Under the pieces are notes generated by a model. It was not told where the DNA came from and did not search any database. It saw only the letters and a list, made by a program, of their open reading frames with translations. The translations under genes were made by a program, and so were the position numbers. A DNA stretch of 5,249 nt from an uncultured Sphingomonadales bacterium (lineage in GTDB: Bacteria > Pseudomonadota > Alphaproteobacteria > Sphingomonadales > Sphingomonadaceae), in the NCBI GenBank assembly GCA_903868655.1, contig CAIPWG010000182.1:1-5249 (forward strand). The letters are read 5' to 3'. Positions within the stretch are counted from its first letter, which is position 1, and the number at the start of each line of letters is the position of its first letter. Below are positions 1 through 5,249 of the stretch, piece after piece.

Positions 1-1923
1 ACCACAATCACCATGATCGCTGCCGAAGAACTGGCCGTGCGGCCCGATTCAATCAAGATCAGCATTCCCGATGGCGACGCGGCGCGGTTTGCGCCGATCG
101 ATCAGGGCACTGGTGGGTCGACGTCGGTGCGCGAACTTTGGCAACCCTTGCGCGAAGCCGGGGCCAAAGCGCGTGCAGCGCTGGTTAACGCGGCGGCCAA
201 ACAATGGGGCGTTTCATCTGCCGAGTGCGATGCACAAAACGGCGCCGTGGTGCACCAGCCCAGCGGCAAAGTCCTTCCCTATGCCGCACTCGTGGCGGCC
301 GCCGCCGCAGCGCCCTTGCCAACCGACGCACCGGTGCGCCCGGCCACGGCATACCGCGTGATCGGCAAGTCGCAACGGCGGCTCGATGGCGATGCCAAAG
401 CACGCGGCACTGCCGAATATGGCATTGACGTCATGCTACCTGGCATGAAATTCGCTTCGATCGCCGTTTCGCCGATTTTTGGCGGGACACTGGCAAGCAT
501 CGACGAGGCTGCAGCCCGTGCGGTTTCGGGCGTAACCGGTGTAATCCGGGGTAAAGACGTGGTCTATGTGCTGGCCGACAACACCTGGGCCGCACGCCAG
601 GGCCTGACTGCGGCCAAGCCGCAATGGACTGCTGATGCCGCGCGCAGCGGCGCGCAACAGGCCGGGATCATCAACGCGGTCGCAGCCGCGTTGGACAAGC
701 CCGGCACAGTCGCGGCAACTTCGGGCGATCTCGAGTCTGCGCGCAAAAATGCGGCGCATCGGTTTTCCGCGACGTATACCCAGCCATTTCTGGCCCACTT
801 CACGATGGAGCCTGCCAACTGCGTGGCGCATGTCCATGATGGGCAATGCGAGATCTGGACCGGCACGCAAATCCCATCGGATGCGCGCAAGGCAGCAGCA
901 GCCCGTTTGGGCTTGCCGCTCGACAAAGTGACGTTGCACAACCGGGTGATGGGGGGCGGGTTTGGTCGCCGTCTGGAAACCGACATGATCGATCGCTGCA
1001 TCGATCTTGCCAGGCAAGTGCCGTTTCCGGTCAAGCTGATCTGGTCGCGCGAAGAAGACACTGCGCACGACTGGTATCGCCCGGCTTATGCCGATCGGAT
1101 CGACATTGCGCTGGGCACCGATGGCAAGATCGCGGCGTGGGAACACAAGATTGCCGGTTCATCGATCTATGCCCGCCTGATCGGCGCAGCGTTCAAGGGC
1201 GTTGATGATGATGCGGTTGAAGGTGCTGTCACGCCGATCTATCCAGCCACTGCGCGCACCGTGACCTTTCAGCAGCAGGAAAGCCTTGTGCCGACCAGCT
1301 GGTGGCGTGGTGTGGGCCCGCTGCGCAGTGCATTCGTGATGGAAAGCGCGATCGACGAAGTCGCGCACCAGGTTGGCGCAGACCCGATTGCGTTCCGCCT
1401 GTCGCACATTGACGATCCGCGTGCGCGCAATGTGCTCCAGATCGTCAAGGCGCAATCGAATTGGGATGAGAAGCCGGCACCGGGAACCGGGCGCGGCGTT
1501 GCGGTAATCCACCTTTGGGAAACCTATATGGCGGCCGTCGCAGAAGTGACGGTCGACAAGGACAAGCAGATCACCATCACAAAAGTGACCGTGGCTGTCG
1601 ATTGTGGGCAAGTAATCAACCACTCGGGGGTTGCCGCACAAATTGACAGCGGCGTGATCTTTGGGTCGTCGGCGGCGCTTTATGGTGAAGTGACGATTGC
1701 CAATGGTCGGGTCGAACAGTCCAATTTCCACGACTACCGCGTCTTGCGCATGAACGAGACACCACGGATCGAAACCGCGATTGTCGAAAACCATGAAAAG
1801 CCGGGGGGCATGGGCGAACCGCCCAATGCGGTGATTTTTCCGGCACTGGCGAATGCAGTCTACGCCGCCACGGGCAAACGTATCCGTTCATTGCCCCTGC
1901 AAAAAGGCCTGCTGACAGCCTGA
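1..1923 (+). CDS. Molybdopterin-binding subunit, xanthine dehydrogenase family (isoquinoline 1-oxidoreductase beta-subunit type), 5' partial
   Basis: This is the large catalytic subunit of a molybdenum hydroxylase, which oxidises an aldehyde or N-heterocycle using a molybdopterin cofactor. Such subunits normally pair with a small [2Fe-2S] subunit and pass electrons to a cytochrome or quinone. The frame is open from base 1, and residues before the first in-window ATG (base 13) fit the family, so the true start lies upstream. 640 codons are present, against roughly 720-760 in IorB-like proteins as I recall them. Seen: a PATAYRVIGKSQRRLDG linker opening the substrate domain (near base 340), the cofactor motif MGGGFGRR (949-972), the segment WWRGVGPLRSAF (about 1300), and near the C-terminus GGMGEPP (1804-1824), whose Glu (codon 606) matches the catalytic base of the family. 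The missing N-terminus may hold a Tat or Sec signal. The substrate cannot be read from sequence. No partner subunit follows, so any partner must lie upstream. Family call strong; specific reaction unknown. Confidence 0.93.
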   Translation, partial: TTITMIAAEELAVRPDSIKISIPDGDAARFAPIDQGTGGSTSVRELWQPLREAGAKARAALVNAAAKQWGVSSAECDAQNGAVVHQPSGKVLPYAALVAAAAAAPLPTDAPVRPATAYRVIGKSQRRLDGDAKARGTAEYGIDVMLPGMKFASIAVSPIFGGTLASIDEAAARAVSGVTGVIRGKDVVYVLADNTWAARQGLTAAKPQWTADAARSGAQQAGIINAVAAALDKPGTVAATSGDLESARKNAAHRFSATYTQPFLAHFTMEPANCVAHVHDGQCEIWTGTQIPSDARKAAAARLGLPLDKVTLHNRVMGGGFGRRLETDMIDRCIDLARQVPFPVKLIWSREEDTAHDWYRPAYADRIDIALGTDGKIAAWEHKIAGSSIYARLIGAAFKGVDDDAVEGAVTPIYPATARTVTFQQQESLVPTSWWRGVGPLRSAFVMESAIDEVAHQVGADPIAFRLSHIDDPRARNVLQIVKAQSNWDEKPAPGTGRGVAVIHLWETYMAAVAEVTVDKDKQITITKVTVAVDCGQVINHSGVAAQIDSGVIFGSSAALYGEVTIANGRVEQSNFHDYRVLRMNETPRIETAIVENHEKPGGMGEPPNAVIFPALANAVYAATGKRIRSLPLQKGLLTA

Positions 1924-1937
1924 GGTTTCAACTCAAG

Positions 1938-1980
1938 GATCGCCACCGCCGCGAGCGGTGGCGATCTGTTCAGTTTTTTT
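1938..1980 (+). terminator. Rho-independent terminator of the molybdoenzyme gene
   Basis: A perfect 12-bp stem (GATCGCCACCGC at 1938-1949, its complement at 1955-1966) encloses a 5-base loop. A run of seven T follows at 1974-1980, separated from the stem by TGTTCAG. It starts 14 bases after the stop codon of the plus-strand gene. The seven-base gap between stem and T-run is longer than ideal. The T-run lies inside the last codons of the convergent minus-strand gene, whose stop codon is at 1970-1972. In the minus direction the hairpin has no T-run behind it, so it may protect or weakly end that transcript rather than act as a canonical terminator. Confidence 0.85.
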
Positions 1981-2167
1981 GCTGGGCCTGGCCCTCGGCT
2001 GGCGCGGTTGCATCGACCAAAGGTGCGGCAGGACGCTTCGCCAGCATCTCGGCCGCCTGATCCAGCTGGCGCGCCTCGCCTTTGGTTACGCCACCGGGGC
2101 CGGGATCGCTGTCACTCGAACAACCGGCCATCAGCAGCGCCAAGGCCAAGGGCGCACGCCGTATCAT
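1970..2167 (-). CDS. Small putative lipoprotein, unknown function (65 aa)
   Basis: A 65-residue protein with a lipoprotein signal: two arginines (R3, R4), a short hydrophobic stretch, and the lipobox LMAGC with the acylated Cys at residue 16. The residue after Cys is Ser; by the enterobacterial +2 rule the lack of Asp argues for outer-membrane sorting. The mature part is only about 50 residues. It begins SSDSDPGPGGVTKGEARQLD, continues with a short helical segment (QAAEMLAKRP), and ends in an Ala/Pro/Gln-rich tail. The ATG overlaps the stop of the upstream lipoprotein gene as ATGA, and I see no separate Shine-Dalgarno, so it is probably translated by coupling. The final codons are read from a run of seven A. 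The PGGVTKGEA...LDQAAEML stretch looks like a conserved core rather than random linker. Function not recognised; the periplasmic lipoprotein call is inferred from the signal alone. Confidence 0.75.
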   Translation of the reverse strand: MIRRAPLALALLMAGCSSDSDPGPGGVTKGEARQLDQAAEMLAKRPAAPLVDATAPAEGQAQQKN

Positions 2168-2490
2168 TGCTGTGGCTTGGTGGTGTTGTTGCCGCTTTGC
2201 TGTTGTTCGGCTTCTGCTGCGGCTTCGCGCGCGGCTTGCGCAACCGAGGCGGCGTTCTCCGCATCGTTGGTTGCCGCGATTTCGGCCGATTGCGCTTTGG
2301 CCGAGGCATCGGCATCGGGATCGCGTGCAGGCGGCGGGGCCGCCAACGACGGTGGACCGGCGGGCAGATCGGCGGCGGGCATTTCGACACTGCTGGGGGT
2401 GGCGTCATCGCTATCGCGGCCATGGTGACCGCAACCGGCGAGCAACAGGACCGCAAAGCCCAGAACGGCAGCAGGTGCGAATTTCGTCAT
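2164..2490 (-). CDS. Putative lipoprotein with Ala-rich C-terminal region, unknown function (108 aa)
   Basis: The protein starts MTKFAPAAVLGFAVLLLAGC, a textbook lipoprotein signal with the acylated Cys at residue 20, followed by Gly-His-His. After it come an Asp/Ser-rich stretch, a Pro/Ala linker (about residues 35-57), and an Ala/Glu/Gln/Lys-rich segment (about 60-97) that should be helical and might form an alanine-type coiled coil. It ends in a polar Gln/Asn tail. I chose the ATG at 2490 over the TTG at 2493 because GAGGAC at 2495-2500 is then four bases away, while TTG would leave almost no spacing. It is the first gene of a two-gene unit, its stop overlapping the start of the 65-aa lipoprotein. 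Long plus-strand ORFs overlap it but lack a comparable signal or start context. It could be an envelope-spacing or surface lipoprotein, but no family is recognised. Confidence 0.75.
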   Translation of the reverse strand: MTKFAPAAVLGFAVLLLAGCGHHGRDSDDATPSSVEMPAADLPAGPPSLAAPPPARDPDADASAKAQSAEIAATNDAENAASVAQAAREAAAEAEQQQSGNNTTKPQQ

Positions 2491-2494
2491 CAAA

Positions 2495-2500
2495 GTCCTC
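2495..2500 (-). promoter_or_regulatory. Ribosome binding site of the lipoprotein pair
   Basis: On the minus strand this reads GAGGAC, followed by TTTG and then ATG at 2490. It is a good Shine-Dalgarno match. It decides the start codon in favour of ATG and supports the minus strand as coding here. Confidence 0.7.
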
Positions 2501-2531
2501 GTTCAAACGATACCGATTGGCGTATTGCTGT

Positions 2532-2561
2532 ACCCTAGCCAGCGCGTGACGTCCTGTCCAA
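2532..2561 (-). promoter_or_regulatory. Candidate sigma70-type promoter for the lipoprotein pair
   Basis: On the minus strand TTGGAC (2561-2556) resembles a -35 box. After 17-18 bases it is followed by CTAGGG/TAGGGT (2538-2532), a poor -10 box. The position fits a leader of about 35 bases to the start codon. The -35 box overlaps the inverted repeat at 2547-2572. The -10 match is weak, so this is a suggestion from position and partial consensus only. Confidence 0.3.
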
Positions 2562-2572
2562 CGGACACGTCA
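2547..2572. repeat. Bulged inverted repeat in the divergent intergenic region
   Basis: TGACG (2547-2551) and TGTCC (2555-2559) are complementary to GGACA (2563-2567) and CGTCA (2568-2572). This gives a ten-pair dyad with a three-base bulge (TCC) on the left arm and a three-base centre (AAC). The inner part TGTCCAACGGACA is perfect apart from its centre. It sits between the two divergent genes, overlapping the candidate minus-strand promoter. It could be an operator for an unidentified regulator or a chance dyad; no T-run follows, so it is not a terminator. Confidence 0.4.
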
Positions 2573-2580
2573 GCGAGTTC

Positions 2581-2600
2581 ATATAACAATATCCTTATGT
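2581..2600 (+). promoter_or_regulatory. Upstream operator-like palindrome with embedded -10-like box
   Basis: ATATAACAATATCCTTATGT is an imperfect palindrome: 14 of 20 positions match its reverse complement. It shares the AATATCCTTAT-type half site with the better palindrome 30 bp downstream. It contains TATAAC (2582-2587), a reasonable -10 box for the plus-strand operon, which would place the transcription start near 2594. No convincing -35 box is visible 16-18 bases upstream. A repressor bound here would cover the -10 box and start site. Its similarity to the second site is the main support. Confidence 0.5.
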
Positions 2601-2610
2601 CAGTTGCATC

Positions 2611-2630
2611 ATATAAGGATATCTTTATAT
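2611..2630 (+). promoter_or_regulatory. Probable operator of the ArsR/methyltransferase regulator
   Basis: ATATAAGGATATCTTTATAT differs from its own reverse complement at only one symmetric pair of positions (18 of 20 match), and the symmetry extends by one base on each side (C at 2610, G at 2631). The A/T-rich palindrome stands out sharply in a GC-rich sequence. It lies 10 bases before the start codon of an ArsR-type regulator, exactly where an autoregulatory operator is expected, and abuts the GGGA ribosome binding site (2631-2634). ArsR-family dimers bind such palindromes. The form resembles what I recall of SahR/SamR-type sites upstream of methionine genes, but I could not compare it against a motif collection. 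Confidence 0.7.
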
Positions 2631-2639
2631 GGGAAACAA

Positions 2640-3632
2640 ATGACCCCGGCGATCCCCCTTCTTGACACACTGCGTGCGCTGGCTGATTCGACGCGTCTGC
2701 GGATCATGCGGTTGCTCGACAGCATGGAGCTGGCGGTGGGCGAACTGGCACAAGTGCTGGGGCAAAGCCAGCCACGCGTGTCGCGGCATGTGAAAATCCT
2801 GTGCGATGCGCATTTGGCCGAACGCCGCCGCGAAGGCGCCTGGGTATTCCTGCGCACGGCTGGCGCGGGGCCACGGGGCATGGCGCCGCTGACCGAAGCC
2901 GTGGCGCATTTGCTCGCGCTGGCCGAACAGGCTGATCCTGCATTTGCCGGACAATGCGCCGAAGATCGCGCGCATCTTGGTGCCATCCGCGCGGCGCGGC
3001 AGGCGCATTCGCAGGACTATTTTGCCCGACACGCCGCGCATTGGGACGAATTGCGCAGCTTGCACATTGCCGATGGTCCGGTCGAAGCGGCCTTGGCGGA
3101 ATTGCTTAGCGCGTCTGAACTGGGCCGCTTGCTCGATGTCGGCACCGGCACCGGACGTATGGCCGAAGTGTTTGCGCCCCAGGCTGCGCATGTCACTGCG
3201 CTCGATCGCAGCCCGGATATGTTGCGGCTGGCACGCACCCGCTTGCAACACTTGCCCGCGGGCAAAATCGAGCTGGTACAGGGTGATTTTGCGCAATTGC
3301 CCTTTCCCGCCGCCAGTTTTGACACGGTGCTGTTTCACCAGGTGCTGCATTATGCGCAAGCACCCGAAGCTGTCCTGGCCGAGGCCGCGCGGGTGACCGC
3401 ACCGGGCGGGCGGATCGCGATTGTTGATTTTGCCGCGCACGATCGCGAAGATTTGCGCACCCAGCACGCCCATGCACGGCTCGGCTTTGCCGACGCGCAG
3501 ATCGCCGCGCTGTTCGCCGATGCCGGGTTCGCGCCGTCGGCCGAACGCGCGCTGGCGGGCAAGGAATTGATTGTCAAATTGTGGACCGCACAGCGCCTGC
3601 CGCTGCGCAAACAAGGCCAGCCCCTGTCATGA
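2640..3632 (+). CDS. ArsR-family regulator fused to a SAM-dependent methyltransferase-like domain (SahR/SamR-type), probable methionine-operon repressor
   Basis: 330 residues in two parts. Residues about 7-90 are an ArsR-type winged helix: LDTLRALADSTRLRIMRLL, then recognition helix QSQPRVSRHVKIL (42-54), then a wing around ERRREGAWVFLR. Residues about 130-325 are a class I SAM-binding fold with motif I DVGTGTG (166-172), acidic residue in TALDRSP, then HQVLHYAQAPEAVLAEAARV and GGRIAIVDF. The ArsR metal site (ELCVC) is replaced by ELAVG, so metal sensing through that site is unlikely. I start at ATG 2640, preceded by GGGA at 2631-2634; the TTG at 2604 would make the operator coding. The stop overlaps the metF ATG (ATGA). 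Established: ArsR proteins of this architecture are described as SahR/SamR regulators of methionine and SAM/SAH metabolism. Inferred: it senses SAM or SAH and represses its own operon at the palindromes. An enzymatic methyltransferase role cannot be excluded. Confidence 0.88.
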   Translation: MTPAIPLLDTLRALADSTRLRIMRLLDSMELAVGELAQVLGQSQPRVSRHVKILCDAHLAERRREGAWVFLRTAGAGPRGMAPLTEAVAHLLALAEQADPAFAGQCAEDRAHLGAIRAARQAHSQDYFARHAAHWDELRSLHIADGPVEAALAELLSASELGRLLDVGTGTGRMAEVFAPQAAHVTALDRSPDMLRLARTRLQHLPAGKIELVQGDFAQLPFPAASFDTVLFHQVLHYAQAPEAVLAEAARVTAPGGRIAIVDFAAHDREDLRTQHAHARLGFADAQIAALFADAGFAPSAERALAGKELIVKLWTAQRLPLRKQGQPLS

Positions 3633-4525
3633 ACCCGCCTGCATCAGCCCCCGCCTTTGCCGAGATGGCGGGCGATATCAGGGTCAGTTTTGAATTCTTT
3701 CCGCCCAAATCCGAGGCGATGGAAATTCAGCTATGGGAGGCGATAGAGGCCTTGGCCCCGCTCGATCCAGCCTTTGTAGCGGTGACGTATGGTGCTGGCG
3801 GCTCAACGCGCGAACGCACCCATGCAACCGTATCGCGGCTGGTGCGCGAAACCGCGCTGGTACCCGCTGCGCACCTCACCTGCGTCGGGGCCAGTCAGGG
3901 CGAAATCGATGATATTGCCGATCGCTACTGGGACGCCGGTGTGCGTCATGTCGTGGCGCTGCGCGGCGATCCGGCGCCCAGTGCAGGGGGCCGGTTCGTG
4001 CCGCATCCCGATGGCTATGCCAATGCGGCTGCACTCGTTGCGGGTCTGGCCGCGCGTCATCCGTTCGACCTGTCTGTTGCAGCCTATCCTGAAGGCCACC
4101 CTGAATCCCCCGATCTGGTGGCCGATCTCGACAATCTGAAACGCAAGGTCGACGCCGGGGCAAACCGCGCGATCACACAGTTCTTCTTTTCGGCCGACAC
4201 CTATTTCCGCTTTCTGGATCGTGCGCTGGCGGCCGGAATTACAGTGCCGATCCTGCCCGGGATCATGCCGGTGACCAGCTTGGCGGGAATCCGCCGCATG
4301 GGTGGCAACACGCATATTCCTGCATGGTTGGATGCGATGTTTGCGGGGCTTGAAGATCGTCCCGGTCCGCGCGCGCTGGTCGCCGCGGTGGTTGCGGCTG
4401 ATTTGTGTCGCCAGCTTTACCAGGGTGGCTTGCGCGACTTTCATTTCTATACTTTGAACCGGGCCGATCAGGCCTTTGCTATTTGCCAATTGCTGGGCCT
4501 GCGCCCAAAGGATGCTCGCCCATGA
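3629..4525 (+). CDS. metF: 5,10-methylenetetrahydrofolate reductase [NAD(P)H]
   Basis: A cytoplasmic FAD flavoprotein that reduces 5,10-methylene-tetrahydrofolate to 5-methyl-tetrahydrofolate, the methyl donor for methionine synthase. The 298 residues match bacterial MetF length (E. coli about 296), and the TIM-barrel landmarks are in order: VSFEFFPPK with catalytic Glu22 (E. coli Glu28), [13 protein letters not shown] with Thr53, ALRGDP with Arg112/Asp114 (E. coli Asp120), [27 protein letters not shown] with Lys173 and Gln184, and a C-terminal [10 protein letters not shown]. The ATG overlaps the regulator stop by four bases; only a distant AAGG (3613-3616) lies upstream, so coupled translation is likely. 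The alternative GTG at 3581 is rejected because it extends 48 bases into the regulator. Its own stop overlaps the next gene as ATGA. No key residue is missing. Confidence 0.97.
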   Translation: MNPPASAPAFAEMAGDIRVSFEFFPPKSEAMEIQLWEAIEALAPLDPAFVAVTYGAGGSTRERTHATVSRLVRETALVPAAHLTCVGASQGEIDDIADRYWDAGVRHVVALRGDPAPSAGGRFVPHPDGYANAAALVAGLAARHPFDLSVAAYPEGHPESPDLVADLDNLKRKVDAGANRAITQFFFSADTYFRFLDRALAAGITVPILPGIMPVTSLAGIRRMGGNTHIPAWLDAMFAGLEDRPGPRALVAAVVAADLCRQLYQGGLRDFHFYTLNRADQAFAICQLLGLRPKDARP

Positions 4526-5249
4526 AACTTGCCCCCAGTGCTGCGCGCGCGGCGTTTGTTGAATTGGCGCGTCAACGCATTCTGATTACCGACGGCGCGT
4601 TTGGGACCGAAATCCAGCGCTGTGGTCTGGGCGAGGCCGATTATGCCGGTACTTTGGGGCTGACCCACGATCAGAAAGGCAACAACGACATTCTGGCGTT
4701 GACCGCGCCACATGTGCCCGAAGGCATCCACCGCGCCTATTTCGCCGCAGGCGCCGATATGGCTGAAACCAATACATTTTCAGCCAATCGCATCAGCCAG
4801 GCTGATTATGGCGCTGAACATCTGGTGCGCGATATCAATCTCGCCAGCGCCCGGCTGGCGCGGCGCGTCGCCGATGAATTCACTGCGAAAGATGGCCGTG
4901 CGCGCTTCGTCGCTGGCGCGGTCGGTCCGACCAACAAGACTTTGTCGCTCAGCCCCGATGTCAACGACCCCGGCTACCGCGAAATCGACTGGGACCATCT
5001 GGTTGACGTTTACGCCGAACAGGCCGGCGCGTTGGTCGAAGGCGGGGCTGATTTCATTCTGGTCGAAACCGTTTTCGATACTCTGAATGCCAAAGCGGCA
5101 ATCATGGCGGTGCGCCAGGTTGAACAGGCTTTGGGCCGCGAAGTGCCGATTATGCTGTCGATGACGCTAACAGATTTGTCGGGCCGCAACTTGTCGGGTC
5201 ATACGGTAGAAGCCTTCTGGTATGCGGTGCGCCATGCGCGGCCGCTGAC
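4522..5249 (+). CDS. metH: Cobalamin-dependent methionine synthase, N-terminal homocysteine S-methyltransferase domain, 3' partial
   Basis: The frame opens at the ATG overlapping the metF stop (ATGA) and stays open to the window end: 242 full codons plus two bases. The encoded region is the homocysteine-binding barrel of MetH, which activates homocysteine for methylation by methylcobalamin. Seen: [15 protein letters not shown] (DG(A/G)xGT signature, residues 22-36), [13 protein letters not shown] (Glu82, Asn84), [17 protein letters not shown] (134-150), [14 protein letters not shown] (180-193), and [14 protein letters not shown]. The window stops just before the expected G(L/I)NC zinc-cysteine segment, so zinc ligands cannot be checked. 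Many alphaproteobacteria carry this domain as a separate gene of about 350 residues, with the folate, B12 and reactivation domains in a second metH gene. That split is likely here but not visible. MetF supplies its co-substrate. Confidence 0.95.
   Translation, partial: MKLAPSAARAAFVELARQRILITDGAFGTEIQRCGLGEADYAGTLGLTHDQKGNNDILALTAPHVPEGIHRAYFAAGADMAETNTFSANRISQADYGAEHLVRDINLASARLARRVADEFTAKDGRARFVAGAVGPTNKTLSLSPDVNDPGYREIDWDHLVDVYAEQAGALVEGGADFILVETVFDTLNAKAAIMAVRQVEQALGREVPIMLSMTLTDLSGRNLSGHTVEAFWYAVRHARPL

Noticed and set aside
436..1794. Long minus-strand open frames (436-1146 and 1159-1794) opposite the molybdoenzyme gene
   Set aside because: No domain sense, rich in Arg/Cys/His as typical of antisense shadows in GC-rich genes; the plus strand encodes a complete family motif series.
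1958..2549. Plus-strand open frames of 155-176 codons across the lipoprotein region
   Set aside because: They lack a ribosome binding site or domain features and one starts inside the terminator. The minus strand has two lipoboxes, a good Shine-Dalgarno and an ATGA overlap.
2604..2639. Upstream TTG start giving the regulator 12 extra residues
   Set aside because: The extension would be coded by the palindromic operator itself, TTG has no ribosome binding site, and ATG 2640 leads directly into the conserved ArsR helix.
2494..2639. SAM or SAH riboswitch in the leader of the methionine operon
   Set aside because: If the start is near 2594 the leader is only about 45 bases and is dominated by a DNA palindrome. 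I see no SAM-II or SAH-type helix/pseudoknot arrangement, and control by the encoded repressor explains the region.
2625..3614. A 329-codon open frame on the minus strand opposite the regulator gene
   Set aside because: It mirrors the plus-strand gene, has no recognisable domain, and arises from the high GC content; the plus strand carries clear ArsR and SAM-binding motifs.
3581..3628. GTG start extending MetF by 16 residues
   Set aside because: It would overlap the regulator gene by 52 bases. The ATG at 3629 gives the usual MetF length and the ATGA junction seen at the next boundary.
1..5249. Mobile element, CRISPR array, tRNA/rRNA or an undescribed defence system
   Set aside because: I saw no transposase, terminal repeats, spaced direct repeats, tRNA-like cloverleaf or defence domains. 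All larger genes are housekeeping or catabolic with uniform composition.

Overview
The window looks like ordinary chromosomal DNA from a high-GC alphaproteobacterium, most likely a sphingomonad (Sphingomonadales). This rests on protein style and gene order: an isoquinoline-1-oxidoreductase-type molybdenum subunit, and an ArsR/methyltransferase regulator followed directly by metF and a metH N-terminal gene. No rRNA or other taxonomic marker is present, so the placement is an inference.

Layout. (1) 1-1923, plus strand: the 3' part (640 codons, 5' end outside the window) of a molybdopterin-binding large subunit of the xanthine dehydrogenase family, closed by a strong hairpin-plus-T-tract terminator at 1938-1980. 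(2) 1970-2490, minus strand: two small overlapping genes for lipoproteins of unknown function (108 and 65 aa). They converge on the molybdoenzyme gene, and the T-tract of its terminator lies inside the end of the second lipoprotein gene. (3) 2491-2639: a divergent control region with a ribosome binding site and a weak promoter candidate for the lipoproteins, a bulged inverted repeat, and two A/T-rich palindromes whose centres lie 30 bp apart, just upstream of the regulator gene. (4) 2640-5249, plus strand: a methionine/one-carbon operon. It comprises an ArsR-type DNA-binding domain fused to a SAM-dependent methyltransferase-like domain, then metF (5,10-methylenetetrahydrofolate reductase), then the N-terminal homocysteine-binding part of cobalamin-dependent methionine synthase, which runs off the window end. 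The junctions are ATGA overlaps, so the three genes are almost certainly co-transcribed and translationally coupled.

How the genes fit together. MetF makes 5-methyltetrahydrofolate and MetH uses it to methylate homocysteine to methionine, the precursor of SAM. The first gene has lost the metal-binding cysteines typical of ArsR proteins but carries a SAM-binding fold. It is therefore best read as a SAM- or SAH-responsive repressor of its own operon, acting at the paired palindromes. This matches the known idea of SahR/SamR-type ArsR regulators of methionine metabolism in Proteobacteria, so it is not a new system. The least explained part of the window is the lipoprotein pair. I found no CRISPR, mobile element, tRNA, rRNA or defence system.
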